Positions 17,827 through 26,995 of a DNA stretch of 64,000 nt are shown in pieces. The stretch is from the NCBI GenBank assembly GCA_046349955.1, contig JAXMBI010000022.1, positions 1 through 64,000 on the forward strand, read 5' to 3'. Origin of the DNA: JBGAPH01 sp046349955. Lineage in GTDB: Bacteria > Planctomycetota > Planctomycetia > Pirellulales > JBGAPH01. The notes beneath the pieces are model-generated. The model had not been told where the DNA came from. It saw nothing but the letters and a program-made list of their open reading frames with translations, and searched no databases. Position 1 is the stretch's first letter. Every line of letters starts with the position of its first letter. The position numbers and the translations under genes are program-made.

Positions 17827-18641
17827 CTAAGACTCCTTTGACTCCGACACTTCCGGCTTTATCTCCTTTCGCGGCCCCGCCGCGAGTCCCCCGGCCAAGC
17901 CCGCCAGCGCCCCGGCCACGCCCATTTCGGAGCCGCATGCTGCAGGGATTCCCAAAGAAACTGCTGGCCTGCCCCCGCGCCGCCAAAGACGCCCAGCAGC
18001 GACACGCAGGGCATGAGCACCAGCTCGAAGACGACGGCCGAGAGCAAGAAGCCGGCGATCATCCCGCGGACCGGTCGGCCCAGCCCGCCGGCGATTGCGC
18101 CGACGAGCAGGCCGATCGCCGCCGAGGGAATGACAAACACCAGCAGGACACTCTGACCGAGATGGAGTCCAACCCGCGGCGGCACGGGCCGCCGCGTTAA
18201 CCAGAGCCGCCGACGGCGGCGCCAAGGAGATTTGCATGGCTTCTTAGATTCCGCAACCTCACTCGTTGAGGTCCCACAAAGGAACGCCCCAATAGATTGC
18301 TGCGGCGATGCCCATGCGACCAGGCACATGCCTAGCGATTGTACCTTCGGCAGTCCGCGCGGCCGAAAGATCATTCGAGCCAGAACGATGCCCGCAACGG
18401 AGCAGCCCAGAAACATCGGTTCGAATGCGAGGTTGCCCAAACCCTTCTGTCGCAGCGACTAGCGAGTGCCGCTGCCCAACTTACATAGGGGAGCGTCAAA
18501 ACCACCAGGTCCGCGATTGGTCTGCCGCACTGTCTTCCAGCGCAGCAGCCAATAACCGGCCGGAACGACCGCCGGAAGGAGGTGGACGTGCGCAAAGAGG
18601 GAGAATAGCGGCAAGACGTCGAAGAATTCCGTAAGCGTCAT
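17827..18641 (-). pseudogene. Membrane protein(s), frame-disrupted
   Basis: Starting at ATG 18641 the frame reads MTLTEFFDVLPLFSLFAHVH and LLPAVVPAGYWLLRWKTVRQ (a membrane helix), then stops at 18459. Another frame supplies VVLTLPYVSWAAALAS, and the first frame resumes with NLAFEPMFLGCSVAGIVLAR. Further down are two helices (SVLLVFVIPSAAIGLLVGAI and GMIAGFLLSAVVFELVLMPC), and after another shift near 17935 the end reads GVAGALAGLAGGLAAGPRKE. This is either one polytopic protein or two adjacent small ones; the break pattern makes it impossible to say which. No family recognised. The pattern of compensating single-base shifts is the same as in the 12.5-15.7 kb genes. Confidence 0.45.
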
Positions 18642-18720
18642 CGACGCACTCCTCCTGGAAAAGCCCTACTGGAGGAGGCGAGCATTCGATCGAGATATAA
18701 CGCGCTCGGTGGGCGGCGGC

Positions 18721-19860
18721 CTACCGCGTCAGCGCCATGTTGTCGCGGTGGATGATCTCCGCGTAGGGGCAGTGCCCTAGGGCCGCCGCGATCTGGTCGC
18801 TCTTCAGGCCCTTGATCCGCAGCACGTCGGCCGCCGAGTAGTTGCTCAATCCCCGGGCGAACTCGAGCCCCGCCGGATCGCGGAGCGCCACCACGTCTCC
18901 CTTGGCGAAATTGCCTGTCGCGTCGGTCACGCCAATGGCGAGCAGGCTGCGCCCCTGCTTTTCGATCGCCTCGCGGGCGCCGGCATCGAGGGCGAGCACG
19001 CCGCGGGGCTGGGCGGTGAAGCCGATCCACCGCTTCCACGAGGTCACAGCCTGCCCCTGGGCCAGGAACAAAGTGCCAACCGACTGCCCGGCCAGAATCG
19101 CCCCCAGCGTGCCGGGCTCGCGGCCGCTGCCGATGATCACGTTCTCGCCGGCGGTGGTGGCGATGCGGGCAGCCTGCAGCTTGCTGGCCATGCCCCCCTT
19201 GCTCATGCCCGTCAGCTCGTCGCGGGCGAGGCGAAAGATCGATTCGTCGAGCTTCGGCACGACCGGAATCAGGCGGGCGCCTGGCTGACGGGGGTCGCCG
19301 TCGTAGAGGCCGTCGACGTCGGAGAGCAGCACGAGCAGCGGCGCGCGGATCAGGTTCGTGACCATCGCGGCCAGGCGATCGTTGTCGCCAAAGGTAGTCT
19401 GCAACTCGGCCACGCTCACGGTGTCGTTCTCGTTGATGATCGGCACCGCGCCGAACTCGAGCAGCGCGAGCACGGTATTCCGCACGTTCAGATACCGCGT
19501 GCGGTCGTCGACGTCTTCGGCCGTGAGCAGAAGCTGCGCAGCATGCCGGCCATGCTTGCGCAGCGCCTGGTCGTAGGCCTGCATCAAGTGGCATTGCCCC
19601 ACGGCGGCCACTGCCTGCAGGTGGGCGAGATCTGCCGGCCGGCGATCGAGCTCGAGCTGCCCGAGCCCCGCCCCCACAGCCCCCGAGCTCACGAGCACCA
19701 CCCGCCGCCCCGATTCGAGCGCCTGGTGCAGCTCGAGGGCCAGCGACTCGATGCGGTCGTAGTTCAAGCGCCCGCCCGGCCGCGTAAGCACCCGCGTGCC
19801 CACCTTGACGACCACGGTGTCAGCCGCCGCAGCGATTTCCTGGCGCAGAATGTCGGTCAT
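18721..19860 (-). CDS. proB: Glutamate 5-kinase
   Basis: A 379-residue enzyme that phosphorylates the gamma-carboxylate of L-glutamate with ATP, the first step of proline synthesis, in the cytoplasm. The amino-acid-kinase domain is clear: VVVKVGTRVLT (P-loop-like start), VVLVSSGAVGAGLGQL, VPIINENDTVSV, FGDNDRLAAMV, LLVLLSDVDGLYDGDPR and the substrate-site GMSKGGMASKLQAA. A C-terminal PUA domain follows (about residues 275-379; RGVLALDAGAREAIEKQGRS, VVALRDP). Length fits the long ProB form. No proA is adjacent, so the proline genes are not clustered here. The start (ATG 19860) gives the normal N-terminus. A palindromic repeat lies upstream. Confidence 0.96.
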   Translation of the reverse strand: MTDILRQEIAAAADTVVVKVGTRVLTRPGGRLNYDRIESLALELHQALESGRRVVLVSSGAVGAGLGQLELDRRPADLAHLQAVAAVGQCHLMQAYDQALRKHGRHAAQLLLTAEDVDDRTRYLNVRNTVLALLEFGAVPIINENDTVSVAELQTTFGDNDRLAAMVTNLIRAPLLVLLSDVDGLYDGDPRQPGARLIPVVPKLDESIFRLARDELTGMSKGGMASKLQAARIATTAGENVIIGSGREPGTLGAILAGQSVGTLFLAQGQAVTSWKRWIGFTAQPRGVLALDAGAREAIEKQGRSLLAIGVTDATGNFAKGDVVALRDPAGLEFARGLSNYSAADVLRIKGLKSDQIAAALGHCPYAEIIHRDNMALTR

Positions 19861-19870
19861 AAATCACTCG

Positions 19871-20014
19871 AACCACAAAGGCACGAAGACACTAAGGAAG
19901 CATTTCTCGCAAAGGCGCAAAGCTCGCAGAGAATGCTTCAGCGCAGCGCCTTTGCGAGCTTTGCGCCTTTGCGAGATGAATCGTTCCTCTTTGTGCCTTT
20001 GTGTCTTTGTGGTT
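19871..20014. repeat. Palindromic repeat of the AACCACAAAG...CTTTGTGGTT type
   Basis: The left end AACCACAAAGGCACGAAGAC and the right end GTGCCTTTGTGTCTTTGTGG are imperfect inverted copies. Inside lies a second palindrome built from CTCGCAAAGGCGCAAAGCTC and its inverse GAGCTTTGCGCCTTTGCGAG. This repeat type occurs in many environmental bacterial genomes. It sits between proB and the metallophosphoesterase gene, both transcribed leftward. Confidence 0.85.
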
Positions 20015-20041
20015 GGTTTTTTCCAGGTCTTCTCGGCGCCG

Positions 20042-21256
20042 CTATTTCGCTGCAAAGGGGTTTGGCACCCACACTTGGCTGAAGCGGCCGAAGCGGCCGC
20101 GGGCGAAGTGGCGGGCGGCGCCGTCGGGGCCGACGACCGCCAGGCGTTCTCCCTCGATCTGCAACTCATGCCCTTCGGCCACGGCCTCGCAGACGATGCC
20201 CAGCGGGGCTCGGTGCTCGGCGTCGTACTCAAGGATCATGCCCCGGTGCAACGCGAACACGCTCGCGCCCACCTGCAGCAGCACCTCGTCAGCCGGGTAG
20301 TCCGGCGGTGCAAAGTGCGCCGCCTCGCTCCAGCCGTTTGCGCGTTCGGCTCGCAGCCAGGCCTCGTCGTCCGCCGCGTCATAGCGGCAGCCCACGTCGG
20401 GGACGAGATCTCCGGTCACGTGATCGACCGTGAACAGCTCGAAGCCGCTCGCGTCGTGCCGCACCAGGCGGCTGTGGCGTTCGCCGTCGCGCGAGATGCT
20501 GCCGATCACGCCGGTGTGAACGTAGGTGCAGCTTCCCACCCGGTTCACCGAATCGGGGTAGTACTGACCCAGGTGATTGTGGGCCGAGAACCACAGCTTG
20601 ATCTGCGGGTTCCGGGCGGCGATGCGGATGAACTGCCCCGGGTCGTCGCAGTGGTTCACCCAGGCGTTGGGCCCGCGCAGGTGAAGGCTCTGCAAGACGC
20701 GCACGCCGGAGCCCATGATTGGGGCGTGGGTGAAGACGAAGGTCGGACGGCGCCGGTTGGCCTCGAGCGTGCGCTCGAACCAGGCGATCTGCTCGCGGTC
20801 GATGTGGACCTCGTGGTGGCAGCCCGCGTTGCCGCGGAACGACGTGCTCGACAGGCAGATGCCGAGCGTTGGCCCAAGCTCGACCGTGTGGTAAGGCCGC
20901 TCGTAGCCAAAGGCCTCGAGCCAGGCGGCGATCGACTCTTCGTCGGTCTGGTACAGGCAGCCTTCGAGGTCGTGGTTGCCGATCAGCGTCGCCCAGGGGA
21001 CGCCGAACTCCTCGAGGAACTCGCGCCCTTCGAGGAAGGAGCGCCAGGAGCCGCAGTGGCTGTAGCCCCCCTGGTCGCCGAGCTGCACCACGTGGTCGAG
21101 CTGTTCGGCCAGCAGGCGGCCGCGGGCGGCCGCGTAGTCGGCCCGTTCGGGGGGCTCGTAGTGCAAGTCGCCCACCACGGCCAAAGTCTGAAGATCACGG
21201 GGTGCGGAAATGACGGCCTCCGGGGCAGCGCGAACGAGAGGGCTGGGAACCCCCAA
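20042..21256 (-). CDS. Metallophosphoesterase (calcineurin-like)
   Basis: A protein of up to 404 residues. All five metallophosphoesterase motifs are present in order: GDLH, GDQGG, GNHD, a mid His (FTHAPIMGSG) and SAHNH, which bind a two-metal centre. The family hydrolyses phosphomonoesters or diesters, and the substrate cannot be told from sequence. After the catalytic domain there is a C-terminal beta-rich part (VLLQVGASVFALHRGMILEY) seen in planctomycete relatives. No signal peptide, so it is probably cytoplasmic. The start is uncertain: the frame opens with TTG at 21256, but no good ribosome site was seen and starts 50-60 bp further in are possible. Confidence 0.85.
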   Translation of the reverse strand: MGVPSPLVRAAPEAVISAPRDLQTLAVVGDLHYEPPERADYAAARGRLLAEQLDHVVQLGDQGGYSHCGSWRSFLEGREFLEEFGVPWATLIGNHDLEGCLYQTDEESIAAWLEAFGYERPYHTVELGPTLGICLSSTSFRGNAGCHHEVHIDREQIAWFERTLEANRRRPTFVFTHAPIMGSGVRVLQSLHLRGPNAWVNHCDDPGQFIRIAARNPQIKLWFSAHNHLGQYYPDSVNRVGSCTYVHTGVIGSISRDGERHSRLVRHDASGFELFTVDHVTGDLVPDVGCRYDAADDEAWLRAERANGWSEAAHFAPPDYPADEVLLQVGASVFALHRGMILEYDAEHRAPLGIVCEAVAEGHELQIEGERLAVVGPDGAARHFARGRFGRFSQVWVPNPFAAK

Positions 21257-21292
21257 ATTATAGGGATTGGGGCGACTCGCGCAAGCGCCGAT

Positions 21293-22513
21293 CTAACGCG
21301 GCGCGGGGCCCCGATTCCAATAGATCCGCAGGTTGTGGCTCTGCCGACCCGCGGCCACCAGGTCGACGCGGCCGTCGCCGTCGAAATCGGTGACGACCAG
21401 GTCCTCCACGTTGACGCCCCCTGGGTCGACCAAGGTTCGCGGCCACTTGGTGGGATCTGCGCCCTGCGGATCGTAGATCCGTACGCCGCAGCGGCCCCCT
21501 TGGCTGGCGTCGTCGCGCACGCCAATGATCAGCTCTTCGTCGGCGTCGTCGTCCAGATTGGCGCAGGCCACGGCGTGACCCCACTGGAGTTGCTCGTCGA
21601 GGACGTGGCGCGTCCAGAGGGCGTCGGCCGCGGCGCCCCCCTCGGGCGGCGTGTAAACGACTACCTGAAAACCGTGCCAGGGTTCGATCGTGGCCAGGTA
21701 GGGGCGGCCATCGGCCAGGCGGCCGAGCCGCACCTCGCTGGCGCCCCGGTTGGGCGACGTTTCCTGATTGCCTGATCCGATGCGGCGTCCCTTCCAGTGG
21801 TCGTCGGCGCCGCGCTCGAACAGCGTCACTCCCTCGAAGCTGGCCACCAGCAGTTCGAGCCGGCCGTCGCTGTTCAGATCGACGGGCTGGAAGTTGTGCG
21901 TCACGTGGAGCGACTCGGCGAGCACCTGCGGCTGCCAAGGGCCGGCAACGGGATCAGCGGGAACATCGAAAGCTAGGATCCGCACGCCTTGCTCGGCGAA
22001 GTTCGGCCGCGTCGTTCCTCGGCCATGCAGCGGCACGACGAGCAGTTCCTTGCGCCCGTCGGCGTTGAGGTCGGACCAGGCGATGCGGTGGACCGTTGGC
22101 TCTTCGCCGATCGGGTGGAGCGTCCAGGGCTCGTCGAGCGTCTTGCCCCGCTTCAGCCACTGAATCGTGCCGCCGGAGCTGGTGTTGCCGGGGTTCCAAT
22201 CGGCGCCGAGCGCCAGGTCGAGTTGGCCGTCGCCATCGATATCGTGCGCCGCCAGCGACACGTTGTCTGGCTTGCTCACCCCCTCCAAAATCACCCGCGG
22301 CCGCCAGCTTGGGTTTTCGTACCAGAGCACGCGCCGGCTGTCGGCCACGACCAGGTCGGGGCGCTGGTCGGCGTTGATGTCGGCCACGCGCACGCAGTAC
22401 CCGACTGTGAGCCCCTTCTCGATCTCCTGTGTTTCGAAGGCAGGCGGCGCAGCGAGTACGCCAGAAGCGAGCGCGAGCAACAAGACAAAGGACACCGGCT
22501 TGAGCATGAGCAT
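21293..22513 (-). CDS. Secreted FG-GAP/VCBS repeat protein
   Basis: A 406-residue protein with a signal peptide (KPVSFVLLLALASGVLA, then APPAF) and a chain of FG-GAP/VCBS-type repeats. Each has a calcium-loop-like motif 'D.(N/D).D.(R/G)..L': VADINADQRPDLVVAD, HDIDGDGQLDLALGAD, SDLNADGRKELLVVPL, VDLNSDGRLELLVASF, ANLDDDADEELIIGV and TDFDGDGRVDLVAAG. These form a beta-propeller of about six or seven blades. Such proteins are common in planctomycetes and are secreted; their ligand is usually unknown. It lies 36 bp upstream of the metallophosphoesterase gene on the same strand, so the two may be co-transcribed. Confidence 0.87.
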   Translation of the reverse strand: MLMLKPVSFVLLLALASGVLAAPPAFETQEIEKGLTVGYCVRVADINADQRPDLVVADSRRVLWYENPSWRPRVILEGVSKPDNVSLAAHDIDGDGQLDLALGADWNPGNTSSGGTIQWLKRGKTLDEPWTLHPIGEEPTVHRIAWSDLNADGRKELLVVPLHGRGTTRPNFAEQGVRILAFDVPADPVAGPWQPQVLAESLHVTHNFQPVDLNSDGRLELLVASFEGVTLFERGADDHWKGRRIGSGNQETSPNRGASEVRLGRLADGRPYLATIEPWHGFQVVVYTPPEGGAAADALWTRHVLDEQLQWGHAVACANLDDDADEELIIGVRDDASQGGRCGVRIYDPQGADPTKWPRTLVDPGGVNVEDLVVTDFDGDGRVDLVAAGRQSHNLRIYWNRGPAPR

Positions 22514-22781
22514 GAAGGAGGGAAGGCGTGCTGGGGACTCGGCAGGGTCCTCAGTAGAGCCCGGCTAGAAGAGATGGGCAAGCTGGAGATGCCTTCACGC
22601 TGGTGCAGTCGGGCCGCGGGCGACGCGAACCGTTAGCCAAGGGGTGGATTTTTCGACCTCCCGCAGGATTCGCTTGAGAGTCTGCGTCGACTTTGCCGAT
22701 TCTTCCGCTGACGACGACCTTGAGGGTGGCGAAGGCTTGCGCTGTCTCCCTCGAGACACCCCACGAAGGCAGGTGGAACCT

Positions 22782-25700
22782 ATGAAGCTGGCGGAATTTG
22801 CGCAGAATGCGGTCCTGTGGCCAACTTCGCTGCTGCGTCGCCTCGGCGTGCGCCGCGCGCTGGCCGGTCTCGGGCTCGCCATCGGACTGCTCAGCGCCAC
22901 CCTCTGGGTCACCGCTCAGGAGGGGGGCGACTTCCGGCCGCACACGCTCCGCCACGCCGACGCGCGGGCGATCGAACCCCAGCTTCGGCAAATGCTCACC
23001 GGCGTGCCCGACGTCGAGATCATTGCCGATCCGCAGGCTCAGCGCTTCCTGGTGCGCGGCTCGCAGCGCGCCCAAGAGATGGCGGCGCAGCTCATCGCCG
23101 CGCTCGACCAGCCGGCCGCCGCCGAACCAGAGATCGAAATCCTCAAATCGTATGCTGCGCCGAACGGCGACCTCGACGCCGCGGTGAACCGCTTGCGCGA
23201 GCGGTTTCATGACAACGCGGGCGTGCGGATCGCTGGCGACCCGCGCACGCAAAAGGTGCTGGTGGTAGCCGCGCCGGACACGCATCGTCAGGTGGCCGAG
23301 GCGCTCGCCGTCGCCACACCCGATCAGGCTAATCCTCCTCAGCCGGCCGATCAGGCCGCGGCCCCCAACGGCGCCGAGCCTGGCCCGGCCCCCGTGCCCG
23401 CCGCCCCCGAGCGCCGTGAGGCGGCCCATACGGTCATCAAGCTCGAACACCGCACCTGGGAGCAGGTGGCGCCTCAGCTCGACGCCTTGTGGGGTAAGCC
23501 GGTCTCAGAGACCAGCGAGCCGAACAGCCCGCTCAAGACCTTGGTCGTGCAGCCGCCGAGCGGCACGCGTTTGCAGATCACCGTGAACACGCAGTCGCAG
23601 CAGCTCGCGCTGCATGGCGAGCCCGAGCATGTGGCCGCTTGGGCCAAGGTCGTCGGCATTCTCGACCGTCCGTCGGGCGAAGGCCCCCGGCAAACCAAGG
23701 TTGTCTCGTATCGCAAATCCGACGCCGCCAGCGTGCGGCAGGCTCTCGAGCCGTTCCGCGCGGGCGGCGGCACGGGCGAACGGCACGCCGTGGCCGGCAT
23801 GGCCCGCCGTCCGGCGAGCGCCATGGTCGCCCAGCTCTTTCAGCGCCGCCCGGCGGCCGAAGGCAGCGAAGCCGCTGAGGAGCCGGCCGAGAAAGCGCCG
23901 GCCGACGATGCGCTCGCGCAAGCCCCTGCGGCCGCGGTGCAGTCGGTCCCTCCCGGCGGCGGCCCGTCGGTGGCCGAGATCGCCGGCGGACTGATCGGCG
24001 ACGTGCAGGTCGAATTCCTCGAAGGGCTCGACGTGCTGATCATCGAAGGCCGCGAGGCCGACGTCGCCCGCGTGCAGCAGATCATCGACGACATCGAACG
24101 GCTGAGCGCCGAGACGGCGCCTGTCGTCAAGATCCATGAGCTCAAGAACGTCAGCAGTCAGTCGATTTCGACGCTGATGACGCAGATCTACCCGCTGGTG
24201 CTCGAGCCGCGGCAGGGCGCCGTGAGCATCACGCCCCTGGTCAAGCCCAATGCCTTGCTGCTCATCGGCCGCGAGGAGAGCGTGCAATCGGTGATCGATC
24301 TGGTGAACAAGCTCGATCAGCCGGTGCCGGCCGACCAGGAGTTCAAGGTCTATCTGCTGCGACGGACCGCGGCGGCCGACGTGCAGTCGACCCTCGACAC
24401 CTTTTATCCGCAACCTCCCACGGGCCTCGCCCCGCGGCTGTTCACGGCCACCGACTTCCGCACCAACAGCCTGATCGTGCGGGCAGCCCCGCGCGACATC
24501 GCGGAGGTCGACGCTCTGATCAAGAACCTCGACCTCGGCACGAGCGCCGCGGTGCAAGAGCTGCGCGTGATTCGTCTGCAGAACGCCCGCGTCGAAGACG
24601 TGGTGCCGATCTTGCAGCAGGCGATCGTGGTGCAGAGCCAGCAAGGCGGCCAAGGCAACCAGCAGCAAGGAGGCGGCGGCCAGGGAAATCAGCAGCCCTC
24701 CGGCGGCTTCGGCGGCCCCGGCGCCGCGGGCGCTCCCGGCGCAGGCCCGGGGCAGGGCGGCCAGGGGGGTGGGCAAGGGGGCTTCGGCCAAGGGGGCCAG
24801 GGGGGCGGCCAAGGCAACCAAGGTCAGGGCCAGCGCCGCACCAATCAAGCCTCGGGCGCCTCGCAAATGTCGACCGTGCTCGAGTTCAGCGTGATCGACG
24901 CCCAGGGCAAGCGGCAGTACCGCTCAGGCCTGCTGAGCGACGTCCGCATCTCGTCCGATCCGCGGGCCAACTCGATCCTGGTCAACGCTCCGCCCGACAG
25001 CCTGCCGCTGATCGAGGCCCTGATCCGGCAGCTCGACCAGCCGCCGCTGGCGGAAATGCAAATCAAGGTGTTTCAGATCCAGAACGGCGACGCCGCCGCA
25101 ATGGTCACCATGCTGCAATCGCTGTTCGGCCAGGCAACGACGACGCCGGGCGGCGGTGGTGGCGGCGCCGGGGCCAACGCCAATTTCGGCGACACGGGCG
25201 ATCCGGCCAGCGCCCTAGTTCCCTTGACCTTCTCCATCGACCAGCGGAACAACGCCGTGATCGCGGCGGGTTCGTCAGGCGAGCTCCAGGTCGTCGAGGC
25301 GATCTTGCTGCGGCTCGATTCCAATGATGCCCGCGAACGGATCAATCGCGTCTACCGGCTGCGGAACACGCCGGCCGACTACGTGGCCAACTCGATCAGC
25401 ACCTGGCTGACGACCGAGCGGCAGATCCGCTATCTGGCCCTGCAAACGCAGGCCACCACCACTACGCAGGTGATCGAAAAGGAAGTGGTGGTCGTGCCGG
25501 AAATCGTCACGAACAGCCTGATCATCAGCGCCTCGCCGCGCTACTTCGATCAGGTGATGCGCGTGGTCGAGGACCTCGACACTCGGCCTCCGATGGTCAT
25601 GGTGCAGGTGGTGATCGCCGAGGTGCAATTGAACAACGTCGACGAGTTCGGCGTGGAGCTCGGTTTGCAGAATTCGATTCTGTTCGATCGCAGCGTGGCC

Positions 25701-26906
25701 ACGGCCTCCGCGACCGGCGGGACGGCGACCGGCTTGAGCCTGATCCCAGGCTTCAATTTCAATAACCTGCCGCTTGGCAGCCCGCAGACCTTGGCCACCG
25801 GCGAGCGGGCCACGGTGAACTCCGACGCCGTGGGCGCCCAGGGGCTCACGAACTTCTCGCTGGGCCGCACCAACTCGCAGCTCGGCTACGGCGGCCTGGT
25901 GATTTCGGGCGGCAGCGAAAACGTCAACTTCCTCATCCGGGCCCTGCAGGTGTGCCGCAAGGCGAACATCCTCAGCCGGCCGCAGGTGATGACCCTCGAC
26001 AACCAGCCGGCCTTCATCCAGGTTGGTCAACAGGTGCCTCGCGTTACGGGCGCTTCGGTCAGCACCGCGATCGGCGGCGGCGTGAATTTGGTTGTCGGCG
26101 AGCTCAAGCCGGTGGGCGTCATCTTGGTCGTGACTCCGCGCATTTCCCCCGACGGCATGGTGGTAATGCAGGTCGATGCCGAACGGTCGGCCATCTCGCC
26201 CCAGCCGGGCATTCCGATTGCCGTCGCTGCCGGCAGCACGGTGCCGATCACGACGCCTATCTACGACGTAACGCTTGCCCAAACGACCGTCAGCGCTGCC
26301 GACGGGCAGACGGTAGTGATCGGCGGACTCATCACCACGAATCGGCAGGTCGAGAGCCGGCGCGTTCCGCTCATCTCTCAGATCCCCGTGGTGGGCAACC
26401 TGTTCCGCTACGACAACATTATCCAGGATCGCCGCGAGATGCTCGTGATTCTGACACCCCGTGTGATGTGGAACGCCGAGGACTTGGAACAGATCAAACA
26501 GGTCGAGGCGGAACGGATGAACTGGTGTTATTCCGACATCGTGAAACTCCACGGCGATCCGGGCATCCGCAGTCGCAACGGCGCCTGGGGCCAGAACGAT
26601 GTCGAAACGATCTATCCCGACGGCAATCCGATTCCCGAAGAAGTTCCGGCCGAGATGCTCGAAGGACAGCCCACAGTGGTTGAGCCTGGCGCTCCCGTCC
26701 CGATCATGGTCCCCAACGGGCAGCCCGGCGTTCCGGCGCCAAGTGCACCGTCCGAGCTGCCGCCGCCGCAGAACCGCCTCGGGCCTCAGGGCCAACAGCC
26801 GATGCTCGGCCCCGACGGCCAGCCGCTGTTGCAGGTGGGGCCAGACGGCCAGCCCATCATGCTGCCCGCCGCTCCGCCGCCGACTCAGGGCCCCGCGATG
26901 CCCTAG
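22782..26906 (+). CDS. Very large secretin (type II/IV-like) with about nine tandem N-type domains
   Basis: A 1,374-residue outer-membrane secretin. ATG 22782 is chosen because AGGTGG lies just before it; the frame is open further upstream. A signal segment (ALAGLGLAIGLLSATLWVTA) is followed by about nine secretin_N/NolW-like units, starting near residues 46, 116, 213, 304, 446, 518, 588, 758 and 851. Each ends in a 'R.NSLIV/LIIEG' strand and 'V..LI..LD' helix. A Gly/Gln-rich insertion (about 620-693) interrupts the seventh. The pore-forming secretin domain runs from about 936 to 1225: VMVQVVIAEVQLNNVDEFGV, VGVILVVTPRISPDGMVVMQ, VVIGGLITT and VPLISQIPVVGNLFRYDN. The tail is Pro/Gly/Gln-rich. 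Canonical GspD has four N domains. No other type II secretion genes lie nearby. Confidence 0.92.
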   Translation: MKLAEFAQNAVLWPTSLLRRLGVRRALAGLGLAIGLLSATLWVTAQEGGDFRPHTLRHADARAIEPQLRQMLTGVPDVEIIADPQAQRFLVRGSQRAQEMAAQLIAALDQPAAAEPEIEILKSYAAPNGDLDAAVNRLRERFHDNAGVRIAGDPRTQKVLVVAAPDTHRQVAEALAVATPDQANPPQPADQAAAPNGAEPGPAPVPAAPERREAAHTVIKLEHRTWEQVAPQLDALWGKPVSETSEPNSPLKTLVVQPPSGTRLQITVNTQSQQLALHGEPEHVAAWAKVVGILDRPSGEGPRQTKVVSYRKSDAASVRQALEPFRAGGGTGERHAVAGMARRPASAMVAQLFQRRPAAEGSEAAEEPAEKAPADDALAQAPAAAVQSVPPGGGPSVAEIAGGLIGDVQVEFLEGLDVLIIEGREADVARVQQIIDDIERLSAETAPVVKIHELKNVSSQSISTLMTQIYPLVLEPRQGAVSITPLVKPNALLLIGREESVQSVIDLVNKLDQPVPADQEFKVYLLRRTAAADVQSTLDTFYPQPPTGLAPRLFTATDFRTNSLIVRAAPRDIAEVDALIKNLDLGTSAAVQELRVIRLQNARVEDVVPILQQAIVVQSQQGGQGNQQQGGGGQGNQQPSGGFGGPGAAGAPGAGPGQGGQGGGQGGFGQGGQGGGQGNQGQGQRRTNQASGASQMSTVLEFSVIDAQGKRQYRSGLLSDVRISSDPRANSILVNAPPDSLPLIEALIRQLDQPPLAEMQIKVFQIQNGDAAAMVTMLQSLFGQATTTPGGGGGGAGANANFGDTGDPASALVPLTFSIDQRNNAVIAAGSSGELQVVEAILLRLDSNDARERINRVYRLRNTPADYVANSISTWLTTERQIRYLALQTQATTTTQVIEKEVVVVPEIVTNSLIISASPRYFDQVMRVVEDLDTRPPMVMVQVVIAEVQLNNVDEFGVELGLQNSILFDRSVATASATGGTATGLSLIPGFNFNNLPLGSPQTLATGERATVNSDAVGAQGLTNFSLGRTNSQLGYGGLVISGGSENVNFLIRALQVCRKANILSRPQVMTLDNQPAFIQVGQQVPRVTGASVSTAIGGGVNLVVGELKPVGVILVVTPRISPDGMVVMQVDAERSAISPQPGIPIAVAAGSTVPITTPIYDVTLAQTTVSAADGQTVVIGGLITTNRQVESRRVPLISQIPVVGNLFRYDNIIQDRREMLVILTPRVMWNAEDLEQIKQVEAERMNWCYSDIVKLHGDPGIRSRNGAWGQNDVETIYPDGNPIPEEVPAEMLEGQPTVVEPGAPVPIMVPNGQPGVPAPSAPSELPPPQNRLGPQGQQPMLGPDGQPLLQVGPDGQPIMLPAAPPPTQGPAMP

Positions 26907-26995
26907 GCGTCTGGAAATCGCAGTGCGGCGCGGCTGATCGCATTCAACTCAACCGAATACGGCGCGCGTTAGGCGCCGCATCCAGGCAAAGGACT

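Noticed and set aside
19796..21775. Long plus-strand open frame across proB, the metallophosphoesterase and the FG-GAP gene
   Set aside because: It runs antisense through three recognised genes and a palindromic repeat, which no real gene would do.
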